A stretch of 64,000 bases of DNA, taken from positions 1,374,501 through 1,438,500 of the forward strand of contig NZ_JAZIFY010000001.1 in assembly GCF_036634195.1 (NCBI RefSeq). The letters run 5' to 3'. A program made the position numbers and the translations under genes. This stretch comes from Streptomyces sp. P9-A4. GTDB taxonomy: Bacteria > Actinomycetota > Actinomycetes > Streptomycetales > Streptomycetaceae. The notes under the pieces are model-generated. The model had not been told where the DNA came from and made no database searches. It saw only the letters and a program-made list of their open reading frames with translations. Shown piece after piece: positions 50,525 through 59,014 of this stretch; within the stretch, counting starts at the first letter, position 1; each line of letters opens with the position of its first letter.

Positions 50525-51814
50525 TCAGCAGTCGCAGCCGCAGTCGCAGCCCCCGCAACAACCGTCCCCCTCGCAGCAGGAGGAGCAGTTGCTGCAGCAG
50601 TCACAGCAGTCGCAGCAGTTGCCGGGGTCGCACTGCTGGCAGAGGCCCTCGCGCCGCTGACGGTTCCAGGGGTCCTCGAAGGTGCCGCAGCACATCTGGC
50701 AGGTGCAGGCCAGGCCGACCCAGAGGGCGCATCCGGCGATCAGCCCGCGCCGGTTCGGCGGTCCGGGCGGGAGCGGGCCGCCGCCCCCGGGTCCACCGGG
50801 ACCGGGAGCCCAGGGACCGCCCGGGCCGCCGGGACCCCCGGGGCCGGGGGCGTACGGGTTGCCGGGGACGGGTCCCGGACCCTGGGGGGCGTACGGGTTG
50901 CCCGGCCCATGGGCGTGCACCGGTCCCTGTCCCGCACCCGGCGCTCCGTGCGAACAGCTCGTCGTGCCGAAGGCGCGGTCGACCGAGGTGCGGAGTTCAT
51001 GGGCGAGGAGGACGTGGACCAGCTTACCGTCGGTGAACTCGGCGTCCTTCAGGGCGAGGCGTATACCGTGCAGGGCGTCGTCGGCGAGCCGGCGGGCCTC
51101 CTCGCGGGAGGTGCCGGTCGCGGTGAGCGGGTTCCAGGCGCCGGCGGCCGCGTCGGCGTTCTGGTCCTCGACGGCGTCGAGGAGGTGGGCGAGCCGGCCG
51201 AAGAGCCGGCCGGCCTCGGCGAGCGGCGCCGCGTTCCCGGGGCGGCCGGCGAGGACGGCGGTGTGCGCGAAGGCGGCCGCGGTCGCCGTCTCGGTCGGCT
51301 CGGTGACGGTGAGCAGGGGGGTGCCGAGTCCCGCGAGGGTCTCGATGCCGGTCTGGCGGTCGACGGCGTCGACGAGGACGGCGGTGTCGAAGCCGAGGGC
51401 GCGGCCGGTCCTGGCACCGGCCCGGTCCCAGGAGCGGGCGACGCGGCGGGCCGCCACGGCGACCGGCCGGCGCGCCAACAGGCCGTCCCGGTCGGCGACG
51501 TGGTCCCGCACCTTCGCCGAGGCGAGGACGAGCGAGACGGCGGCGGCGAGCCGGGCGCCCTCCCCCTGGGCCACGGGCGCGGTCCGCATACCACGCAGCG
51601 GACAGGGGCCCGCGGTGCGGCGACCGCCCGCCACGGTGCCGGTCTGAGCCTCCGTCAGGACCGAGACGATGAGCCCGTCGTAGTTGGTGACGACGCGGGC
51701 GAACTGCCCGTGGTCGGCGCGAAGTGCCAGGCAGAGGCCGCAGAGGTGCGCCATCCACTCGACCTTCAGGCCGTCGGTGAGCCGATGGGTGCAGGGTCTG
51801 ACGATTCCGAACAA
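50525..51814 (-). CDS. DUF5685 family protein with Cys-rich tail
   Basis: 429 residues from a TTG at 51814, chosen because the family begins (M)FGIVRPCTHRL and GGGGAG lies just upstream; an ATG at 51898 is the alternative. Residues 1-290: helical domain with an early CTH...CGLC cluster (C8, then CGLCLALRADHGQFARVVTNYDGL). Residues about 290-370: Gly/Pro/Ala linker. Then a possible span (GLIAGCALWVGLACTCQMCCG), and a final 35 residues with about 17 Cys in CC/CxC pairs (CCDCCDC, CCGGCDCGCDC). Looks metal-binding or membrane-associated with a metal cluster tail. Function unknown. Confidence 0.8.
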   Translation of the reverse strand: MFGIVRPCTHRLTDGLKVEWMAHLCGLCLALRADHGQFARVVTNYDGLIVSVLTEAQTGTVAGGRRTAGPCPLRGMRTAPVAQGEGARLAAAVSLVLASAKVRDHVADRDGLLARRPVAVAARRVARSWDRAGARTGRALGFDTAVLVDAVDRQTGIETLAGLGTPLLTVTEPTETATAAAFAHTAVLAGRPGNAAPLAEAGRLFGRLAHLLDAVEDQNADAAAGAWNPLTATGTSREEARRLADDALHGIRLALKDAEFTDGKLVHVLLAHELRTSVDRAFGTTSCSHGAPGAGQGPVHAHGPGNPYAPQGPGPVPGNPYAPGPGGPGGPGGPWAPGPGGPGGGGPLPPGPPNRRGLIAGCALWVGLACTCQMCCGTFEDPWNRQRREGLCQQCDPGNCCDCCDCCSNCSSCCEGDGCCGGCDCGCDC

Positions 51815-52137
51815 GGACTCCCCCGTGAGTCGTGGGTCTGGCCGATTTCCGTGGCCGGCGGGCGGCCTCGCGGCATCGTAGCGAGCGGGTTCGTTCACCC
51901 GTACGCGCCCATCGTCACCCTTCCGGCACGACTTTCATATTTTCATCTGCATGGCCCTCCTTCAGGCCCCGCATACCGCAAGTTTCCTGACGAATCGCCA
52001 GCAAACGGTGCTCACGTTCTGCACCAGTACCGTCACGAATCCCCTGCGCGCCGACTATCCACTTGGCGCGCGATCCGCATCATGAAGGACGATAGGGATT
52101 GCGGAACCACAAGTGACCGCGCTGAAAGGAGGCGTCC
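51815..52137. other. 323-base divergent regulatory region
   Basis: Separates the DUF5685 and SepF-like genes. It includes a local AT-rich patch (51932-51952, TTTCATATTTTC), a likely promoter zone, and a perfect AAAGGAGG Shine-Dalgarno at about 52126-52133. I see no additional gene or clear palindrome. Confidence 0.5.
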
Positions 52138-52572
52138 ATGGGATCGGTGCGCAAGGCCAGTGCCTGGCTGGGACTCGTCGAGGACAACGACGAGCGTTAC
52201 TACGACGACGAGTACGCCGACGGTGCCGAGGGCGGCGACGCCTGGGTGACGGACCCCCGGGTCCGGGTGGCCACGGACACCGCCGAGGATCGGGGCCGCC
52301 GGATCGCCACCGTCTCCCCGGACGGCTTCCGGGACGCCCGCGGCATCGGCGAGCTCTTCCGGGACGGCGTCCCGGTGATCGTGAACCTGACCGCGATGGA
52401 GGGGAACGACGCCAAGCGCGTGGTCGACTTCGCCGCCGGTCTCGCCTTCGGCCTGCGCGGTTCGATCGAGCGCGTGGCGACGCGGGTCTTCCTGCTGACC
52501 CCGGCCGACACCCAGATCGTCACGGGCGAGACGGGCCGGCGCCGCCAGGACGGATTCTTCAACCAGAGCTGA
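52138..52572 (+). CDS. sflA: SepF-like cell division protein, probably SflA
   Basis: 144 residues from ATG 52138 with an AAAGGAGG Shine-Dalgarno. Short N-terminal helix ([18 protein letters not shown]) that could touch the membrane, acidic linker, then the SepF domain (about 55-135): [69 protein letters not shown]. The ylm/fts genes that flank true sepF in actinobacteria are absent, so this is the paralogue; by remembered gene order it is SflA (SCO1749), which influences hyphal branching and FtsZ. The call rests partly on synteny. Confidence 0.85.
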   Translation: MGSVRKASAWLGLVEDNDERYYDDEYADGAEGGDAWVTDPRVRVATDTAEDRGRRIATVSPDGFRDARGIGELFRDGVPVIVNLTAMEGNDAKRVVDFAAGLAFGLRGSIERVATRVFLLTPADTQIVTGETGRRRQDGFFNQS

Positions 52573-52574
52573 GC

Positions 52575-52601
52575 GGGTCCCCCGGCCCGGCCGGGGCACC
52601 C
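52575..52601. terminator. Hairpin between convergent sflA and MFS genes
   Basis: GGGT-C-CCCCGGC, loop CCG, GCCGGGG-C-ACCC, one mismatch. A second 6-bp hairpin (ACCCGA-GGGA-TCGGGT, 52602-52617) follows and reaches the MFS stop. Confidence 0.65.
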
Positions 52602-52616
52602 ACCCGAGGGATCGGG

Positions 52617-54353
52617 TCAGTGCGCCGGACGCCCCGAGCCGGCCGACTCGATCGCTTCCCGGGTCGCGGGCACCCGCGGCTCGGCGGACTCCACGGGCAT
52701 CAGGCGTCCGGGAGCCTCCACGGAGGGCCGCACCACCGCCGGAACCACCGCCGTCTCCAGCGTCTCCGCCGCCGGGACCGCCTCCGTCGCCTCCGCCCCG
52801 TCCGGGTCCACCGCCGGGCACTCCATCACCCGGGGCAGCCGCCGGGCCATCACCGCGCCCAGGAGCAGCAGTCCCGCGCTCACGCAGAGCGTGATGTGCA
52901 GCCCGTTCACGAAGGCGTGCCGGGCGGCCTGGTGCAGGGCCTCACCCGCCGTGCCGCCGATCTGGCCGGCGACCTGGTACGCCTCGCCCAGCGAGTTCGC
53001 GGCGGCCCGGCTCGCCTCGGCGGGCACCCCGGGGACCGAGGCCAGCCCGGGGGCGTACGCCGCGTTCATCACACTGCCGAGCAGCGCGATGCCCATGCCC
53101 GCGCCCAGCTGGTACGAGGTCTCGCCGATCGCCGCCGCGCCCCCCGCGCTCCGCGCCGGCGCCTCGCTGAGCATCGACTCGTACGCCGAGAAGAGCGTGG
53201 TCTGCAGGCCGAAGCCGAGCAGGACGAAGCCCACCGTGAGCAGCATCGGCCGGTCGTGCTCCCCCATGAGGACGAGCAGCAGCACGGCGGCGGCGGTGAG
53301 GACGAAGCCCCAGCCGACCATCCGGCGGGGTCCGATCCGGCGCAGGGTGTACGAGCCGGTGGCGCCGGCGGCCATCGCGGCGAAGGTGAGCGGGAGCAGT
53401 CTCAGCCCGGTCTCCAGCGGGCTGAGGCCGAGGACCAGCTGGAGGTACTGGACGGCGATGAGCTCCAGGCCGACCAGGGCGAGCATGCCGATGACGATGC
53501 AGCCGACCGAGGTGGTGAAGGCGGCCCGGGAGAAGAGCCCCATGTCGATCAGCGGGTGCGGGCGCCGCTTCTGCCGCCGTACGAAGAGGACGAGGAGCGC
53601 GGCGCCGATCAGCAGCGGCCCGGCGGTCGGGAGGGCGAGCAGCGGGTCGCCGGCCCCGGCGCGCTTGACCCCGAGGACGCAGCCCAGCACTCCGGCCGCC
53701 GCCATGAGCGCGCCGAGGACGTCCCAGGGGCCGTCGGCGGCTCCCCGGGACTCGGGGAGGAGGCGGCGGCCGAGCGGGAGGATCATCGCCATCAGCGGGA
53801 TGTTGATGAGGAAGACGGAGCCCCACCAGTAGTTCTCGACGAGGAAGCCGCCGAGCACCGGTCCGGTGGCGGCCCCGATCGCGGCGGTGGCGGTCCAGAC
53901 GCCGATCGCGGTGGCCCGCTCCCGGCGGTCGGGGAAGACCGCGCGGAGGATGGAGAGCGTGGCGGGCATGATCATGGCGCCGCCGACGCCGAGCAGCGCG
54001 CGGGCCGCGATGAGGACCGAGGGTTCGGTGGCGAGCGCGGCGACCGCCGAGGCGATGCCGAACAGCCCGTAGCCGAGGAGGAGGATCCGCCGTCTGCCGA
54101 CCCGGTCGCCGAGGGTGCCGAAGAGGATCAGCAGCGACGCGCAGACCAGGGGGTAGGCGTCGACGATCCAGAGCAGCGCGGTGGAGCTGGGGCGCAGGTC
54201 CTCGGTGAGCGAGGGGACGGCGACATGGAGGATGGTCGCGTCGAGGGCGACCAGGAGAAGACTGACGCAGAGGACGACGAGGACGACCCAGCGGTTGGCT
54301 CCGTCGCCGGTGGCGGCGGGCGGTCGTGCTGGGGCCGTGTTCGTCCGCGACAT
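52617..54353 (-). CDS. DHA2 family MFS multidrug exporter
   Basis: 578 residues from ATG 54353 with GGGAGG. Fourteen predicted spans and DHA2 motifs: LDATILHVAVPSLTEDL in helix 1, GDRVGRRRILLLGYGLFG loop 2-3, antiporter motif GAATGPVLGGFLVENYWWGSVFLINIP, RKRRPHPLIDMGLF after the sixth span. It expels hydrophobic or cationic compounds against protons. The C-terminal 70 residues are a Glu/Pro/Val-rich cytosolic tail. No regulator gene beside it. Confidence 0.95.
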   Translation of the reverse strand: MSRTNTAPARPPAATGDGANRWVVLVVLCVSLLLVALDATILHVAVPSLTEDLRPSSTALLWIVDAYPLVCASLLILFGTLGDRVGRRRILLLGYGLFGIASAVAALATEPSVLIAARALLGVGGAMIMPATLSILRAVFPDRRERATAIGVWTATAAIGAATGPVLGGFLVENYWWGSVFLINIPLMAMILPLGRRLLPESRGAADGPWDVLGALMAAAGVLGCVLGVKRAGAGDPLLALPTAGPLLIGAALLVLFVRRQKRRPHPLIDMGLFSRAAFTTSVGCIVIGMLALVGLELIAVQYLQLVLGLSPLETGLRLLPLTFAAMAAGATGSYTLRRIGPRRMVGWGFVLTAAAVLLLVLMGEHDRPMLLTVGFVLLGFGLQTTLFSAYESMLSEAPARSAGGAAAIGETSYQLGAGMGIALLGSVMNAAYAPGLASVPGVPAEASRAAANSLGEAYQVAGQIGGTAGEALHQAARHAFVNGLHITLCVSAGLLLLGAVMARRLPRVMECPAVDPDGAEATEAVPAAETLETAVVPAVVRPSVEAPGRLMPVESAEPRVPATREAIESAGSGRPAH

Positions 54354-54758
54354 GTACGTACCTCCCAGTGAAGCTCTCGCCCCCGGCAGGCCCCGACCAG
54401 GGGATATGGCCCTGGGGCGGCCCGGCATCGAAGGGCGAGTGAGCCGTCAGCGTACGCGAGTTCAAGCGTCGAGCGCGTGGTGCAGCTCTCACCCCGGCGG
54501 GCCTCGTGGTGTGGCGTACGCCACTCGGGTCGAGCCGCGCGTCGCATGGAATTCCGTACGGACATGCGTTTGAAGCTTTTCCGCTGCGTTCAAACATTCA
54601 TACGGAATGAGCTTCGCGACAATAGGGCGGAAGGTCATCGGATTTCCCGACGGATGCCGGGAAAAGGACGGTCGCTGAGACCCACTCCACATCACATCAA
54701 CATCACGAAGGGACCGGATCGACCGGGTCGGCTTCTCACTCCCTGTAACGTCGATTGG
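54354..54758. other. 405-base intergenic region with a long-armed stem-loop
   Basis: Lies between the divergent MFS and PAP2 genes and has lower GC than its surroundings from 54540 to 54720. It contains an interrupted inverted repeat: ATTCCGTA (54551-54558) with TACGGAAT (54601-54608), enclosing GTTTGAA (54568-54574) with TTCAAAC (54589-54595). A TAACGT at 54746-54751 is a possible -10 for the PAP2 gene. No gene found. Confidence 0.5.
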
Positions 54759-55643
54759 GTGCGTACCGACATCTTTGCCCGGCTGGACCGGGAGCCGGAA
54801 CCGCCGAAGATAGAGGTCCCGCGGATGACCCGCACGCGTCTCGCCCTCTTCGGCGGGACGTCGGCGTTCTATCTGGCCATGGTCGTCGCCGTTCTGCTGT
54901 CGTCGTGGCTGGTGACCCTCGACTGGAAGATCATGCTCTTCCGGCCCTACCAGCAGTGGCCGGAGATCCACGGTTTCCTCGACTACTACGTCGTCCTCGG
55001 CCAGCGCGGGCCCACGGCCGTCATGGTGGCCGCCTGGCTGGGCTGGCGCTCCTGGCGCCAGCACACCCTGCGGCCCCTGCTCTGCCTCGGCGCCGCCCTC
55101 CTGCTGCTCAACGTCTCGGTCGGCGCGGTCAAGCTCGGCCTCGGCCGTCTCGGCCCCCACTACGCGACCCAGGTCGGCTCCGCCGAGCTGTTCGCGGGCG
55201 GCGACATATTCCCCTCGGGTCACACCGCCAACGCGGTCGTGACCTGGGGCATCCTCGCCTATCTGGCGACCACCCCGAGAGCCAGGCGCTATCTGTCGGC
55301 GCTCTCGGCCGTGGTCGCGCTCGGCGTCGGCCTCACCACCGTCTACCTGGGCACGCACTGGCTGAGCGACGTGCTGCTCGGCTGGGCCGCCGGGCTGCTC
55401 GTCCTCCTTGCGCTGCCCTGGTGCGAGCCGGTCCTCGCGGTGGCCGAGTCGTGGATCCTCGCCGCGCGCGACCGGATCAGGGAGCGGCTGCGGGACCGCC
55501 GCCGTCTGGTGCCCTCGCTGCCGGTGGCCTCCGGCGGTCCGCGTCCCGGGTTCTTCCCGCCGCGCCCGCAGGGGTCCGAGGAGCCCGTCAGGGAGCCCGT
55601 GGGGGTGGCCGGCGGACGCCGCGCCCCGGTGACCCGGGGCTGA
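54759..55643 (+). CDS. PAP2-family membrane phosphatase
   Basis: 294 residues from a GTG at 54759 (the longer open frame upstream has no coding look). Six spans and the three PAP2 motifs: KLGLGRLGP (motif 1, imperfect: KxxxxRLGP in place of KxxxxxxRP), PSGHTANA (motif 2, catalytic His) and YLGTHWLSDVLLGW (motif 3, H and D present; the usual SR replaced by YL). It dephosphorylates a lipid phosphate such as phosphatidate or undecaprenyl diphosphate on the outer face. Close TAACGT and no Shine-Dalgarno suggest near-leaderless translation. Strong hairpin follows. Confidence 0.88.
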   Translation: MRTDIFARLDREPEPPKIEVPRMTRTRLALFGGTSAFYLAMVVAVLLSSWLVTLDWKIMLFRPYQQWPEIHGFLDYYVVLGQRGPTAVMVAAWLGWRSWRQHTLRPLLCLGAALLLLNVSVGAVKLGLGRLGPHYATQVGSAELFAGGDIFPSGHTANAVVTWGILAYLATTPRARRYLSALSAVVALGVGLTTVYLGTHWLSDVLLGWAAGLLVLLALPWCEPVLAVAESWILAARDRIRERLRDRRRLVPSLPVASGGPRPGFFPPRPQGSEEPVREPVGVAGGRRAPVTRG

Positions 55644-55657
55644 CCACCCAGCTGCGC

Positions 55658-55693
55658 GGAAGGGCCCCGGCCGATCTCGGCCGGGGCCCTTCC
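55658..55693. terminator. Strong terminator hairpin after the PAP2 gene
   Basis: Perfect 16-base arms (GGAAGGGCCCCGGCCG at 55658-55673 and its complement at 55678-55693) with an ATCT loop. It sits between the convergent PAP2 and I78-like genes and can serve both. Confidence 0.85.
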
Positions 55694-55713
55694 GTATGCG
55701 CGCGTGCGGCCGG

Positions 55714-55929
55714 TCAGCCGGCCCAGCAGCGGGTGACGGTGCCGCCCTCGACCTCGAAGTTGAGGCGTCCGTGCAGGTACTCCATGGTGATGATCGAGCC
55801 GGGCGGCAGGGACCTGACGGCGCTCCAGCCGCGCGTCCTGGCGAGCTGCTCGGCGCCCTCCGCGTCGAGGCCCACATAGGACTCGGGGGCGTCGCGGGGC
55901 GGCTGGGGAGTGCGCGATGTGGGTGCCAT
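55714..55929 (-). CDS. I78-type peptidase inhibitor family protein
   Basis: 71 residues from ATG 55929. The core (ARTRGWSAVRSLPPGSIITMEYLHGRLNFEVEGGTVTRCWAG) has the I78/elastase-inhibitor-like pattern with the VR-LPPG--T-EY---RLN reactive loop and ends at a single Cys. No signal peptide, so it may act inside the cell or on its own proteases. Reads away from the cytochrome oxidase gene. Confidence 0.82.
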   Translation of the reverse strand: MAPTSRTPQPPRDAPESYVGLDAEGAEQLARTRGWSAVRSLPPGSIITMEYLHGRLNFEVEGGTVTRCWAG

Positions 55930-56237
55930 GTGCCTCACGTTAGTACCTCGGCGGTCACGCTTGTGTCACAAGTTCTCGACATGTGCCCGGCGCGGCCTCC
56001 GTTACTCGGAGGGCCCGTTTCCGGCCGTTTCTCCAGCAATTCCGAAGGCCGCCCACCAGTTCGCACGAACGGCCCGGAAGCCGCGATTCAACGCGTGCAA
56101 TTCCCTCTTCCCGCAGGCCCGTCCCGAATTGTGTCGGCGACGCGCGCGCGAGTCACTCACTCTTCCCTTACACAATGCTTACGCTTGCCGAACGCCCGGA
56201 GACGCGGAGCCGGGTCGACGGCGAGGCGGAGGCAGCG
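55930..56237. other. 308-base region upstream of ctaD
   Basis: Contains a 13-bp inverted repeat CTTGTG-T-CACAAG (55960-55972) near the inhibitor start, a possible operator, and a long leader of ctaD. An in-frame ATG at 56175 would give a 21-residue longer oxidase, but the ATG at 56238 has a better Shine-Dalgarno (GGAGG). No other gene seen. Confidence 0.5.
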
Positions 56238-57950
56238 ATGGGCAACGGGACAGTGACCGCAGCCGTCGAATCGACCCCACAGCGGCACGGGCGCGTGCTG
56301 ATCGACTGGCTCACCACCACCGACCACAAGAAGATCGGCCACCTCTACCTGGTGACCTCGTTCCTCTTCTTCCTGGTGGCCGGGCTGATGGCCATGCTGA
56401 TGCGGGCCGAGCTGGCTCGCCCGGGGCTCCAGCTGGTCACGAACCAGGAGTTCAACCAGGCGTTCACCCTGCACGGCACGATCATGCTGCTGCTCTTCGC
56501 GACGCCCACGTTCGCCGGCTTCGCCAACGAACTGGTGCCGCTCCAGATCGGCTCGCCCGACGTCGCCTTCCCGCGGCTCAACATGTTCTCGTACTGGCTG
56601 TTCCTCTTCGGCGGGCTGATCGTGCTCGGCTCGCTCCTGGTGCCCAGCGGACCGCCGGCCTTCGGCTGGACCGCGTACGCGCCCCTCAACAGCCTGGAGC
56701 GCACCCCCGGCATCGGCGCCGACCTGTGGATCATGGGCCTCGCGCTCGCGGGCTTCGGCACGATCCTCACCTCGGTGAACTTCCTGGCGACGATCATCGG
56801 GATGCGGGCGCCCGGCATGACCATGTTCCGCATGCCGATCTTCACCTGGAACGTGCTCTTCACCGCGATCCTGGTTCTGATGGCCTTCCCGGTCCTCGCC
56901 GCCGCGCTGCTCGTCCTTGAGTCGGACCGGCGCCTCGGCTCCGTGGTCTTCCAGCCCGAGAACGGCGGCGCGCTGCTCTGGCAGCACCTCTTCTGGTTCT
57001 TCGGGCACCCCGAGGTCTACATCATCGCGCTGCCGTTCTTCGGCATCATCAGCGAGATCATCCCGGTCTTCGCCCGCAAGCCGATCTTCGGGTACACGAC
57101 GCTGATCGCCGCGACGATGGCGATCACCGGCCTCTCGGTGGTCGTCTGGGCCCACCACATGTTCGCCACGGGGGCGGTGCTGCTGCCGTTCTTCTCGCTG
57201 CTCTCGTTCCTCATCGCGGTGCCCACCGGGGTGAAGTTCTTCAACTGGACCGGCACGATGCTGCGGGGCTCGCTCTCCTTCGAGACCCCGATGCTGTGGT
57301 CCGTCGGCTTCCTGGTGTCCTTTCTCTTCGGCGGTCTCACCGGGGTGATCCTCGCGTCGCCGCCGATGGACTTCCAGGTCACCGACTCGTACTTCGTGGT
57401 CGCCCACTTCCACTACACGGTCTTCGGCACGGTCGCCTTCGCGACCTTCGCCGGCTTCTACTTCTGGTGGCCGAAGTTCACCGGCCGGATGCTCGACGAA
57501 CGGCTCGGGAAGATCCACTTCTGGACCCTGTTCGTCGGCTTCCACCTGACCTTCCTGGTCCAGCACTGGCTCGGCGCCGAGGGCATGCCCCGGCGGTACG
57601 CCGACTACCTCCAGGCGGACGGCTTCACCGGCCTCAACACCGTGTCCACCATCGGCGCCTTCCTGCTCGGCAGCTCCACGCTGCCGTTCCTCTACAACGT
57701 GTGGCGGACCTGGCGGTACGGGACGAAGGTCGACGTCGACGACCCCTGGGGCTTCGGCCGCTCCCTGGAGTGGGCGACCTCCTGCCCGCCGCCCCGGCAC
57801 AACTTCGCCGCCGTGCCCCGCATCCGCTCCGAGGCACCCGCCTTCGACCTGCACCACCCGGAGTTCGCCGCCTACGAGCGGATGCGGCTCACCGGCCCGC
57901 CGCAGGAGGACCGCCCGGCCGATCGAGCGCCCGGGACAGACGGTCCCTGA
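56238..57950 (+). CDS. ctaD: Cytochrome c oxidase subunit I, stand-alone copy
   Basis: 570 residues. Twelve-span heme-copper oxidase subunit I of the aa3 type: [13 protein letters not shown] start, HGTIMLLL (low-spin heme His), [19 protein letters not shown] (CuB His and the His-Tyr crosslink pair), WAHHMF (CuB His pair), and [11 protein letters not shown] (heme a3 and a His). D-channel asparagine region and K-channel Lys ([13 protein letters not shown], next to [11 protein letters not shown]) look intact, so it is likely active. The subunit II, III and ctaB genes are absent, so this is an extra copy that must borrow partners. C-terminus overlaps the convergent WYL gene by 62 bases. Confidence 0.95.
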   Translation: MGNGTVTAAVESTPQRHGRVLIDWLTTTDHKKIGHLYLVTSFLFFLVAGLMAMLMRAELARPGLQLVTNQEFNQAFTLHGTIMLLLFATPTFAGFANELVPLQIGSPDVAFPRLNMFSYWLFLFGGLIVLGSLLVPSGPPAFGWTAYAPLNSLERTPGIGADLWIMGLALAGFGTILTSVNFLATIIGMRAPGMTMFRMPIFTWNVLFTAILVLMAFPVLAAALLVLESDRRLGSVVFQPENGGALLWQHLFWFFGHPEVYIIALPFFGIISEIIPVFARKPIFGYTTLIAATMAITGLSVVVWAHHMFATGAVLLPFFSLLSFLIAVPTGVKFFNWTGTMLRGSLSFETPMLWSVGFLVSFLFGGLTGVILASPPMDFQVTDSYFVVAHFHYTVFGTVAFATFAGFYFWWPKFTGRMLDERLGKIHFWTLFVGFHLTFLVQHWLGAEGMPRRYADYLQADGFTGLNTVSTIGAFLLGSSTLPFLYNVWRTWRYGTKVDVDDPWGFGRSLEWATSCPPPRHNFAAVPRIRSEAPAFDLHHPEFAAYERMRLTGPPQEDRPADRAPGTDGP

Positions 57951-58875
57951 GCGCCCGCACCGCCTCCGCGAGCTGCGGCGGGTCGAGCACCTCGAAGTCG
58001 AAGCCCATGAACGCCACGTGGAACACCATCGCGTCGAGGCCGGGTGCCCCCGTCCGCAGCAGACAGGCGTCCTCGCCGTCCGCTGTCAGGACCCCGTCAA
58101 GGGGGCTGACCACAGCGGCCGCCTCGGCGAGCGGGACGAACAGCCGGACCGTCGCCTCCGCCGCGTAGGCACGGCCCGAGACGCCCTTCGACACATAGGC
58201 GGCCAGGTCCTCGGCGGGCGGTTCGCGGGGCGTGAAGCGGGGGCCGTGCGGCGGTGTCGGCACGATCCGGTCGGCCCGGAAGGTACGCCAGTCCGCCCGG
58301 TCCACGTCCCAGGCGACCAGGTACCAGCGGCGCTCGCTGCACACCAGACGGTGCGGCTCGACGGTCCTGCGGGTGGCCGTCCCGCCGTGGTCGCGGTACT
58401 CGAACCGCAGCCGCTCGGTGTCCCGGCAGGCATGGGCGAGTTCGGTGAGGACCGCCGGGTCGATCCGCTCGCGCGGGGTGCGCAGCATCGGCACGGTGAA
58501 GGCGTTGAGGGCGCTCACCCGGCGCCGCAGCCGCCCCGGCAGGACCTGCTCCAGCTTGGCCAGGGCCCGTACGGAACTCTCGCCGATGCCCTCGACGCCC
58601 TGCCCGGCGGCGGCGCGCAGGCCGACGGCGACCGCCACGGCCTCCTCGTCGTCGAGCAGCAGCGGGGGCAGTTCGGCCCCGGCGCCCAGCTGGTAACCGC
58701 CGCCGGTGCCGGGGCTCGCGTTGACCGGGTAGCCCAGCTCCCGCAGCCGGTCGACGTCCCGCCGGACGGTGCGGGGCGTGACCCCGAGCCGGTCGGCGAG
58801 GGCGGCGCCGGACCACTCGCGGTGGGCCTGGAGCAACGAGAGCAGACGCAAGAGCCGTGCTGAGGTCTCCAACAT
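57889..58875 (-). CDS. WYL-domain transcriptional regulator (DeoR-like HTH)
   Basis: 328 residues from ATG 58875. N-terminal helix-turn-helix 1-55 ([44 protein letters not shown]), a GTGGGYQL wing, then a WYL domain (about 140-230: [32 protein letters not shown]) and WCX tail. Such proteins sense nucleotides or DNA ends and often repress neighbours. The last 62 bases overlap the end of ctaD; both tails are low-complexity, so neither is obviously wrong. Confidence 0.92.
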   Translation of the reverse strand: MLETSARLLRLLSLLQAHREWSGAALADRLGVTPRTVRRDVDRLRELGYPVNASPGTGGGYQLGAGAELPPLLLDDEEAVAVAVGLRAAAGQGVEGIGESSVRALAKLEQVLPGRLRRRVSALNAFTVPMLRTPRERIDPAVLTELAHACRDTERLRFEYRDHGGTATRRTVEPHRLVCSERRWYLVAWDVDRADWRTFRADRIVPTPPHGPRFTPREPPAEDLAAYVSKGVSGRAYAAEATVRLFVPLAEAAAVVSPLDGVLTADGEDACLLRTGAPGLDAMVFHVAFMGFDFEVLDPPQLAEAVRALRDRLSRALDRPGGPPAAGR

Positions 58876-59014
58876 GGCGCCGAGTCTGCCAGCCCTCGCG
58901 GACGGCTTCTGTCCTCGATGGGCGCGATGCGCGGACGTACGGCCCTGGGTGTGCCTGAGCCGGTAGTGCCGGTGTCGGGCGGGCCGGAGCCCTCGTCCGC
59001 CGCTCTCGGTGCCG

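Noticed and set aside
50525-51814. Cys-rich tail as a lanthipeptide or other RiPP precursor
   Set aside because: It is attached to a 370-residue protein with no modification enzyme or peptidase gene nearby.
50066-52249. 727-residue plus-strand open frame after the binding-protein gene
   Set aside because: Different frame of the binding-protein gene and antisense to DUF5685; no motif.
52113-54371. 752-residue plus-strand open frame overlapping the SepF-like gene
   Set aside because: Out of frame with the SepF-like protein and antisense to the MFS gene; becomes a Glu/Gln/Arg low-complexity run.
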